From: Merluccius polli
Taxonomy: Eukaryota; Chordata; Actinopteri; Gadiformes; Merlucciidae
Reading direction: 5' to 3'
NCBI GenBank assembly: GCA_030340625.1
Contig: JAOPHQ010002037.1
Span: 1-64,000, forward strand
Length of the DNA stretch: 64,000 bases
A program made the position numbers and the translations under genes. The notes under the pieces were generated by a model. That model was given only the letters and a program-made list of their open reading frames with translations. It searched no databases and was not told where the DNA came from. The first letter of the stretch is position 1, and each line of letters starts with the position of its first letter. Positions 55,947-64,000 of this stretch are shown here, one piece after another.

Positions 55947-58598
55947 GTCTCACCCCCCATCAGGATGAAGCACTTCTCTGCAATCCAATCACTGTCAATG
56001 CACAACAAATCATCATTACAGAGTGTTAACATCTTTCAACACCAATCACTTGTAAATAATCAATCATTAAAAGAATCAAAAAGAAAATAGAAAATATAGA
56101 GTGTAAAAACACATCACATTCAGATAAGACTGTCAGCCATGTTGCCTCCTAGTATGAAACTTATCAACCGCTGGTAACAGGAAGCAATGTTCCTGCTGTT
56201 CATTTTGTGTATGCAGTCCATTTCAATGTCCAGATATGAGTCTCTGAGTCCATTTAGGGCAGGAGCCCAAGATCAACTGTCCTCTCTCTAATGGACCCCC
56301 CTCCATTGTCCTGAGGGGAAGAGAGACCAGAACCAACCAGTATCTTTGCAAAAAAACATCTGACACAATATAACAAACAATATATAGACAGTTGTTTCTA
56401 TTATAGTTTATAGATCAGGCGTGTCCAAATCCTAAATGACCTAAATGATCTTATATCGTTACTAATCTAAGTAGTTCAAACCATATGTGAAAGTTATATC
56501 AAAACGAACATGCATACAAAGGTGAGTCAAACAATAGGTGAATATGGTGAATGAAGTAAAAATTGAATTGAATAGTCATTGAATACTTAAAATGGGTATA
56601 CCTCAAATAAACCAACCTCAATTTCCTCATTGTCTTTGTCCAAGTCATCTCTAATTATCAAATGGCACCTGTGTGTGTGTCCCAGGTAAAAACACTCCGG
56701 CCCATCTAAGAATCATAGCCTTATTAACTGTCAGCATCATTGAGCAAAAACAAAACATCGTACATAAAGACAAGACAATTGACACCACATTATGGAGGTA
56801 AACTAAGCAACCTACAGATGGACTGGTTTAATTGTTACACCCCAACACTGCGTATCAGGTGTTTGCATTGTAATAACTACCGCGCTCCCACAGAGTCGTT
56901 TAGGGCGGGGCCCTCTTCCTCAGTTTGGTGAGGGGGAATTTCCCTGAACTATCCTAACAGTCCTCAGCGCTGGTTGACCCCTGGACTACTGTGGACGAGC
57001 GGTAGAGGAGATAACTTCTGATTTAGATGAATAGTATCCATCATACTTATGTACATACATACATAGACATAAATACATAGTTGACCTCTACATATGTATT
57101 TTCTATGTCCCAACAGATCTTTAACCGTTCTAATGTTCGCAGCGCTTTCTTTATTATGTTTCATTATGTCTATTATTATTATTATTACTATTATTATAGG
57201 GTAAACCCATCATCACCACTTACTGTCACCATCCCATTTTGTCATGTCCAACTTTCCTTTCCTTCTTTGTTAACCTTGTAATTTCTTATCATTAATAAAA
57301 ACAAAAAGAGATGTTCAAGATATTTCTTTGGAAGGAGCCCCCCGGCCGTGGAGGTCCCCTCCTTCGCTTAAGGTTCTTGTGCAAATATAAATAAAGGAAA
57401 AGAATAAAACAAAGAGTTAATGTCAATTTGAACACCTTGCTTCATATTACTGACAAGTTGACGCTTAAGAATAATCAGCTTTTACACAAAAATACTTTTT
57501 ATCGCAGTAATGACATCTGTTAACATAGTTATTTATGAATTTAAAAGTCTAGATAATAACATTCATAATTAAGTAATGACCATCAATAAACCGAATTATC
57601 GTACTGGGCTTCATTCTGCCTTATCCCCCCTTGCAGCTCCAGGAGTGCAAGTAACTTCATTCACGCTTATTTAGCACACTCACGCAACGTAATGGCGTCT
57701 ATAACCGCGTCATACTACTCCGTTACAGTCCCACACTTGTACGTCGCTAGGCCCTTGCAAAGAACAGACAGACTAAAATTAACCTTAGGCCTAATGAACC
57801 ACATAAATTTTCTTGCTCGTCCAAGTAAATAGAATGGCCAACGCCATTTTCCTTTGTCCCACGAGGGAATTCTTCAGGGGCAGTCGTCGGGGGAGGGGGG
57901 GGGTAGGGGGAAAGGTTGGGTTTTGGTCTGGGTGGGGGTAGGGGTAGGGGTGGTCGGGGTGGGGGTAGGGGTAGTCGGGGAGTCTTGGCCAGTGGGGGGG
58001 GGGGGGGTATCAGGAATTTATGTTAAGTCCTGGTCTTTGCCAGGGGGGGGAAGGGTTTCTTAGGAGGGGATTGGGAAGGGGGTTATTTAGGTGGATTTTA
58101 ACAAGTGATAATACTATTCACTCTATAAAACCTATGGTGTACTGCGTAAGCTCCCAATATGGCTTACAGGGATTTGTAATCTTGTCTATGCTCCCTGTGA
58201 TATTAGCACACTTTATATCTTCCTAGTTAATACTGTGTATATGTCCATCTATGTGTGTGTGTCTATGTGTTAGAGTGAAAGATAAGTTTACTCTCCACAT
58301 GTGGGGCCATAAAACTGATTCCTGACCCAGGAATGTGAGCATCCCCCACTCATCTTAGTGGAGAACAAAAGGACCATAAACTGCTCCCACGTGGTGGGAT
58401 TCCTTTAGTCACATGTACCATACTCTGCAGACAAAACGAAGATGCACCGTAGCAAAGCTAGCAAGCATTAGCACATGCAGGGTTAGTCACACAAAAGGTA
58501 TTATGTTTCATGCAAGTTAGCTTAGCTCTTTGAGGATGGAAATATTGCCAGCAATATGTTCTCAATCGACCTCCGGAGGCTTTTACTCCGTTTCCAAT

Positions 58599-58762
58599 AA
58601 CATATTCTCAAGGAGACTTGGACTCCGAGGTTTAATAACATATTCTCCAGGAGACTTTTGACTCCAAGGTTTAATAACATATTCTCCAGGAGACTTTTGA
58701 CTCCGAGGTTTAATAACATATTCTCCAGGAGACTTTTGACTCCGAGCTTTAATAACATATTG
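58599..58762 (-). repeat. ERV-C leader tandem repeat (39 bp x 4)
   Basis: Four units of TCCAGGAGACTTTTGACTCC with AGGTTTAATAACATATTC. Related to the ERV-A leader repeat at 20151-20290. Confidence 0.9.
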
Positions 58763-59356
58763 AAGGTATGGTTATATGTTAGATCTATCAGATGACCAAT
58801 GAATTGGGTCACACTAACCTCGGGGCCTTTCTGCTGAAGTAAGAGAGAATCATGAGATATAAGCAGAGGCATATAATTATAAAAGCAACTCCTCATAATC
58901 AGAGTGAGTACGTTGTTGGTGACATGTGCAGAGTACATAGTGTGAGATTAGTTTGTTGCAAAGAGCAGGAAGTGTTAATCATATGATAGCAGAGAACAGG
59001 CAGGCTTGTCTCTGAACATGTAAAGAACAATGGGAGTCAGGTAATACGAGGATGACACAGGGAAGACGTCAACAGCCAGCCTTTTGTGATGACTGTTGCA
59101 ATGTTTGTGTATATAACTTCCTGGGTCAGGGATAGTTGGTGCTCAGACTTCGCGAACTGACACACACATACTTTGTTGTTCGGTCAGGGAAATGTAGTCG
59201 GACCCAGATATATCTGTAAAACTCTGCACATTATACTGGTGTTAACAATAAAACTGATTATTTCTTAAAGCTAAACAACTTCTTCTATCGCTTCATCAAA
59301 AGAACACGCGTGAGTAGGGGTTTCATTTTTTCACTTTGAAACTGCCTCTCACAACA
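58763..59356 (+). repeat. ERV-D 5' LTR (5' boundary unknown)
   Basis: The 3' end CTCTCACAACA at 59356 precedes a primer site. A TATA box GTGTATATAAC lies near 59108 and a poly-A signal ACAATAAAAC at 59245-59254. No second LTR is in the window, so the left edge lies somewhere between 58763 and 59090. Confidence 0.7.
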
Positions 59357-59358
59357 AT

Positions 59359-59376
59359 TGGCGACCCCGTGTCGAT
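59359..59376 (+). promoter_or_regulatory. ERV-D primer-binding site
   Basis: TGGCGACCCCGTGTCGAT lies two bases after the LTR. A splice donor, AAAAAG|GTAAGCAGA, follows at 59448. The tRNA is not assigned. Confidence 0.75.
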
Positions 59377-59569
59377 GAAGACGAAGAAGTGAGCCAGCGG
59401 ACGAGAGGACCGAGTGACAGCAGAACTACGTGGCGCCACATAAAAAAGGTAAGCAGAAGCCTGTTATAACAAAATTCTGCAATTGGGCATTACCAAAACT
59501 GTTTTGAAGTCACTTGTGATACCCGTCCTAGACATAGTGTAAAACCAGTATAGTGTGCAACATAGGGGA

Positions 59570-59799
59570 CCTGCCGTGTAACGAACACAGAGACCGCCCG
59601 AGGGTTGGAATCCTGTTGGGGAGGAAGAGCCCCACAAAGAGCCAGGGACGCTCCTTTTTAGGACGTAGCCAAACAGGGGGCCTGCCCGTGAAAACGTACG
59701 CGCAGAGACCGCCCGAGGGTTGGAAACCCTAGTGGGGAGGAAGAGCCCAACAAAGAGCCAGCGGTTTAAATTCCGCCCCGTCCTCGCCATAAGTATATC
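59570..59799 (+). repeat. ERV-D leader duplication (115 bp x 2)
   Basis: AGAGACCGCCCGAGGGTTGG begins at 59589 and recurs at 59704, with GGGGAGGAAGAGCC after each. Leader repeats occur in ERV-A and ERV-C too, with unrelated units. Confidence 0.85.
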
Positions 59800-60309
59800 A
59801 ATTGGCGGAGGAGAAAAGAGGGTATACGACCCCAAGGTAGCTGGTTCCTTTCAAGACCAGAAGAGGGAACTCTGAGAGGGTAGCCAGAGTAGCCCAAGGG
59901 TATCATTTCCCGGAGACCGTTGGAGACGGCCCGAAAATCATGATTTAGGAATATTGTATTGTGTGGGTGGTTCCAGGGGTTAGACTTTTCGTGAGATTCT
60001 CATAAGTCTCGTCTAACGCCTGTTCTGTGGGGTATATATAAAAAAATAACAAATTTAAAAAAAACAATTTGAAAATATTTTTCTGTGGGGAAAAACTGTG
60101 GGGTGGTTGGATACGGGGAAAGTGTGTCTAAAAGTCTCGCATGAAGCACGGTGAGACCGGACTGAAAAACATTTTTCAGTCTAGAAGCTTGTCTCACTGG
60201 GCAATATTTCGTGCAGAGAGCAGACCGTGAGTCATTCACACCGACCCTGTATGTGTATAAAAATTGTTTTGTTGATTTAGTGTGTACTGGTTAAAGACAG
60301 TGGGTACAA

Positions 60310-61722
60310 ATGGACGGGGACACCATAGGAGAGCAATGGAAACAAATCAGGATCCAATTGAGTAGTGGGTGTACACCGAATACACAGGGAAAGATAATGG
60401 AGGGTTACGAGGTAACCTGGATGTGGCTCCAGGAGAAGGGACAGATACCAGGAGACAAGGAACAGGACAGATTGTCACCCTATCTGGCGAAGGCCGAGAG
60501 GGCTGTGTTAAAAGAGTTAGAAAGGCACAAGGCAGAAGAGGGAGAGCAAAATTGGGGAACAAAGAAGAAGTGGAGAGCTGCTCTAGAGGAGAAAGAGGAG
60601 AGGAGAGCGTTAGTGCATAAAATAGCGTTAACATGTCGAGCACTAGAAGCTCCGAAGGACAGAAACATACACAGGACAGTGACTAAGACGGAGCCTGTTT
60701 CGCCGAGAGGCCCAACAGCCCCCCAACCAGACGCAGACACAGACTCTGACGACACAGCCGACGTGAAAGTACCTTTCCCATACACTGTTATCATACCAGG
60801 GGGACTCCAAGCCCCCGTTATCAATGTAAGAGGCGGGACGTTAGACCTTGACACAGATTTACTAGAGGCAGACGCAGTCACACGACAGGAATGGGAATCA
60901 TTTGTACATGAACAAAGGATTACCATGGCAACAGCTACGAGGGAATTAAAGGATAGACAGAGGGATTTAGAGGCATTAATACAGGACACACAGCGAAATG
61001 CAGCAGCCAGACACATCGGTCAGAATACGGGTTACGAACCAGGGCAAGACATAGGGGGAAGCACAACCGGAACTAGATGGGGTCAAACAGCACCAAACGC
61101 TAGGGGACGTCGTGGCAGCCGGTGGCCGACGGCAATAAGAACAACAACTCAGGCAGGCGTCGGCGCTCCCGTAGCCATAACAACCCGCGAGAACAATGAT
61201 AATAAGCATACTAAGGGCCAACTGTCAGATGGCCACGTCTCCCCCGGCCCTGACCTAACAAGGAGCAGGGAGGGGAATGATATGTCACCATTTAGACTAC
61301 AGGGAATTGGATTGAGGCAAAGTCAGGCAGCCCAGGATACAGTACAGACCGAGGACAATGACAGCTCAGATGAAATAAGGAGAGAAGAGGAGGCGTGTGA
61401 TTGGTTGACCGAGGGAGAGCTTAGGGAATTAATAGGCGAGAATGCCAAACATCACAACAAGATGATTACCCACAGCAACAGGGGCATTCACAGCAACAGG
61501 GGCATTCACAGCAACAGGGGCATTCACAGCAACAGGGGCATTCACGGCAACAGGGGTATAGGCCACCAAGGGGTGACGGACGTCACCAAGCGCCAAACTC
61601 TGCCACAGTCCCTAGAGGGCAGTATCCCCTACACACCCGCAACAACCATCCAGGGCCTGAGAGGGAAGAGGGTTTCCTGTATCAGCAAGACTCTTGAAGG
61701 GGCCCGGAAACCTCTGACATAG
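60310..61722 (+). pseudogene. ERV-D gag
   Basis: ATG 60310 follows a long leader. The N-terminal half is helical and highly charged (LSPYLAKAERAVLKELERHK). A matrix-to-capsid-like region follows (FPYTVIIPGGLQAPVINVRG), then VTRQEWESFVHEQRITMAT. The frame stays open to 61722, but from about 61460 the neighbouring frame makes better sense. There the DNA repeat at 61470-61560 encodes QQQGHS units, and reading stops at TGA 61695. No zinc knuckle is visible, as in some fish retroviruses. A one-base change between 61424 and 61470 is the likely break. Gag would build the particle; envelope and polymerase are mostly missing downstream. Confidence 0.7.
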
Positions 61723-62196
61723 GGTTGGTGGATCCCTATTTGTCACTGGGGGTGTTGGAGAAGAATTTGCCTTTTCTTGTGGACTCTGGGGCACGGTACT
61801 CTACTCTGAATTGCCGAGTACCGAGCTCCAAATTGACTACAGACACGGTTGAATTGACGGGTTTCTCGGGACAGCCTAATTATCTGCCTTTGACTACGCC
61901 CTTGCGCACATCAGTGGCAGGACAGACTTTTGAACTTCGAATATATTGTATCTCCTCAGTGTCCAGTGAATCTTATGGGAAGGGATTTACTGGTGAAAAG
62001 CGGAGCATCCATTTTGTGCGGACCGGACGGTCTGATTGTGACTTTTCCAAATGGACAGACCTTTAACTGCTCGGTGAGCCAGTGGGGGTCCCATTCACAG
62101 ATGCTCTTAGCCCAAGACAACACACCAGGTGCTGGTGACCAGTGGGCGGATATCTACTGGGGATTGGTACAGCCAGAAACATCGAAAGGGGGGTAA
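61698..62196 (+). pseudogene. ERV-D protease
   Basis: The frame directly continues that of the gag 3' end after the single TGA at 61695-61697. The retroviral protease active site LVDSGARYSTLN is at 61776-61811. Near 61940 the reading shifts by one base, after which QCPVNLMGRDLLVKSGA, the conserved C-terminal GRDLL block, follows. The frame ends at 62196 where an RT should begin. RT is absent. Confidence 0.8.
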
Positions 62197-62525
62197 CAGA
62201 CCCACCCACTCCGTTTCTGACCTACAAGCCATACTATGATCAACTAACGGCACTAGTTGCAGCATTTTCCAAACAGGTGACAGAAATCCAGGGGGGTGCA
62301 GAGCAGGCACCGGCCCCGAAAGACACCGAGTGGGTGTTGCTAAAAGTCATCAAGAGAAAGTGGTCAGAGCCAAGGTGGACAGGACCATACCGGGTGACAG
62401 AGAGAACCTCACACGCTGTCCGGCTGGACGGCAAAGGTGAAACCTGGTATCATTGGTCACTGTGCGGTGCATCTGACCCACCGGCAAGAACCCGGGGAGG
62501 TGTTAGAAGGGGACGAAAAGAGTAG
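62197..62525 (+). pseudogene. ERV-D integrase C-terminal domain
   Basis: The frame reads FLTYKPYYDQLTALVAAF, then TEWVLLKVIKRKWSEPRW and TGPYRVTERTSHAVRL and ends after TWYHWSLC at 62525. This is the SH3-like C-terminal domain of gamma/epsilon-type integrase. RT, RNase H and the integrase catalytic core have been removed by one deletion between about 62190 and 62215. Confidence 0.85.
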
Positions 62526-63209
62526 GAGGGAGAAGAGTGATACATTTTTACTTTATTAGCTTTGCTACAGGGAAAGAAAAAAGTCCCCACTAAAGAACGT
62601 TGCTATTTAGCATTAGTACATTTACATTTTTTCATATATAATCATTTTTTCTTGATAAGTATTATAATCATAAATAATTATGTGCACCCCAGAAACCAAG
62701 ATGGGGTGGCTTGGTGTAGTTGTATGTTTTGCTTTGATTGCCATAGCTCCTGCAGTGATGTGGAAACAACACCATAACAGAGCATCCGCCACGACCAGAG
62801 CTTCCGGGGATGCTGACATGTTGGGAACAGGTCCAGTAGACCACACACATGCACATGCAGACTCTATGGGGCACTCGCCCGCCACCTCACACCTCAGAGA
62901 TGGCAGACCACTCAGGAGTCTCTAATCAATTGTTGGATGGGCTGAGCGGCTGGTTTGGTGATTGGAAAGGTGCTCTGGTCTCTGGGCTTGTGTCACTGAT
63001 GGGGGGTGTGTTGTGTGTTGGTTCTGGTGGGTTGTTGTTGTGTTCCCTGTGTCAGATCTCTGTGTAGCCGCATTATTATCACTGCCATGGGGAAGCCGGA
63101 ACATCCTCCCCCATATCAAATGACAGCCCTAGCTGGTGAGTCAACAGAATTTACACGGGCCCAGTGTTACACACTGGCAATAGATGTGGTTGATGACATT
63201 ACTGGGTAA
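62526..63209 (+). pseudogene. ERV-D env ends only
   Basis: A hydrophobic leader (MGWLGVVVCFALIAIAPAVM) starts at 62701, like an env signal peptide. After about 150 bp comes the end of a transmembrane subunit: LDGLSGWFGDWKGALVSGLV near 62935. A frame change near 63010 leads to a cysteine-rich membrane segment (LVGCCCVPCVRSLC) and a cytoplasmic tail with PPPYQM, ending at 63209. Almost all of the surface subunit and the fusion machinery are missing. It is not a working envelope gene. Confidence 0.75.
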
Positions 63210-64000
63210 CGTGTGAATGACCCCCTAAAGAGTCGCAAAAAAAAAAATGGCGATGGCGAAGGCGAAGGGTGCTGGAGCTAACCTACTAACAATAATGATA
63301 AGACTAACAATACTGATAAGAATAACAATAAGGATAAGAATAACAATAATGTTAAGAATAACAATGATGATAGCCAGAGGAGTATCACCGTGGGGCAATT
63401 GAGACAGCACGGATAGAATGGGAATGTATTGGGGACCAACGATGGCGAGGGAAAGACAGAGTTCCAGAAACTGGAACGAGCCCGGGAGAGAAAGTGCTGG
63501 GAGCAGGTGTACCCAGCAGAGAACAACCATCCCCAGCACGAGCCCAGCCCAGCCTTGGGGCAGCAGCCTCATGACAAGCAGAGGCTGCAACGACAACCGT
63601 CCAGATGGAAGGTTGGACCCACCTGGGTCTGACCCGGTCCTGAGGCGGTTCGCATGTGAAGTGCTAGAAACCTCTCCATGTGAACCGGACCCCGAACACA
63701 CGTCTTTGGAGGAGTGCTGGGTCGAACCCGGTCTTGAGAAGGCTCACATGTGATGGGCTAGTAACCATTCCATGTGAAACTGACACCGAATCTGCGGATT
63801 GGAAGCAGGGCCCAACAATGGCGGGCGAACAGAAACAACAACGACTGCCCAAAACCCCCCACATGCTTGCAGCCCACCAATACATGAAGATCATTCCAAT
63901 CATTCGACATACATCCATGCCCGGACGGAGTTTTTTAAGTTCATATTTGTTGATTAATATTGTGTAATGTTTGTTTTGCTTTATTACTGCGTGAATTTGA
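63210..64000 (+). repeat. ERV-D 3' region with repeats
   Basis: No gene is open here. 63290-63370 is a simple repeat of AAGAATAACAAT type. At 63625 and 63719 a block of about 95 bp starting GGGTCTGACCCGGTC / GGGTCGAACCCGGTC is duplicated. Sequence at 63455-63530 resembles the integrase end of ERV-B. No 3' LTR is seen before the window ends. Confidence 0.6.

Larger units (their letters stand above)
55006..58762 (-). mobile_element. ERV-C: relative of ERV-A
   Basis: Reading the minus strand from 58762 to 55006 follows ERV-A from 20151 to about 25078: leader repeats, leader, the shared non-coding body, the signal-peptide-like segment and the 3' region. The hAT copy of ERV-A is absent. No gag or pol is present. 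Its 3' end is interrupted by the Gypsy-3 LTR and its 5' end runs into ERV-D. The purine-rich stretch is missing in this copy. Confidence 0.8.

Noticed and set aside
58522..58938. 138-codon minus-strand frame with repeated NMLLNLGVKSLLE
   Set aside because: The repeated peptide is a translation of the ERV-C leader tandem repeat in a non-coding region.

Overview
The window looks like nuclear DNA of a ray-finned (probably teleost) fish, from a region built almost entirely of nested transposable elements. The evidence is L2-type LINEs with (ATT)n or (TTCAA)n tails, a 5S-rRNA-headed SINE of the SINE3 kind, Harbinger and hAT transposons, Ty3/Gypsy elements and class-I-like endogenous retroviruses (ERVs). 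There are long AAT, CA/TA and poly-C/poly-G tracts and no operon-like packing. No complete ordinary host gene was found. The one likely host exon, apolipoprotein-L-like at 4774-6707 on the minus strand, is split by a hAT insertion. A fragment of 28S rRNA sits inside another hAT element. All identifications were made by reading motifs and repeats by eye; no database was searched.

Layout. 1-1870: broken L2 LINE (+) whose tail interrupts a Gypsy element (minus, to about 4170). 4774-6707: the apolipoprotein-L-like exon with a 1.29-kb hAT inside. 7370-11472: LINE remnant and two Harbinger elements, each with 3-bp target duplications. 11935-13640: hAT element carrying the SINE3 copy and the 28S fragment. 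13740-16600: decayed APE-type LINE (minus). 16687-31993: Gypsy-2 (minus), whose two LTRs and 4-bp target duplication are visible. It has lost reverse transcriptase and RNase H, and holds another LINE fragment, a chimeric retrovirus (ERV-A) and further DNA transposons. 32098-32545: MluI-box minisatellite. 32742 to about 48305: near full-length L2 LINE (minus) with an intact esterase-type ORF1. It is split by a small tRNA-Lys-primed LTR element (32797-34157) and by ERV-B (36951-46349), whose LTRs are almost identical although its coding regions are dead.

48310-51023 is the part I cannot match to a known family. It has a duplicated TATA promoter, a probable three-exon gene with a 259-aa open frame and an acidic repeated C-terminal exon, and then a retroviral LTR end shared with ERV-D. 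The layout resembles the internal promoter plus accessory genes of complex retroviruses. 51595-51799 is a perfect-armed foldback. 52720-55005 is Gypsy-3 (minus), abutting ERV-C (minus, to about 58762), a relative of ERV-A. ERV-D (+) runs from before 59104 to the window end with gag, a protease fragment, the integrase C-terminus and the ends of env.

The elements do not cooperate as one system. The window is a record of successive insertions, and several defective elements (the hAT pair, the ERV-A/C type, ERV-B, the small LTR element, ERV-D) were probably moved by proteins supplied from elsewhere in the genome.
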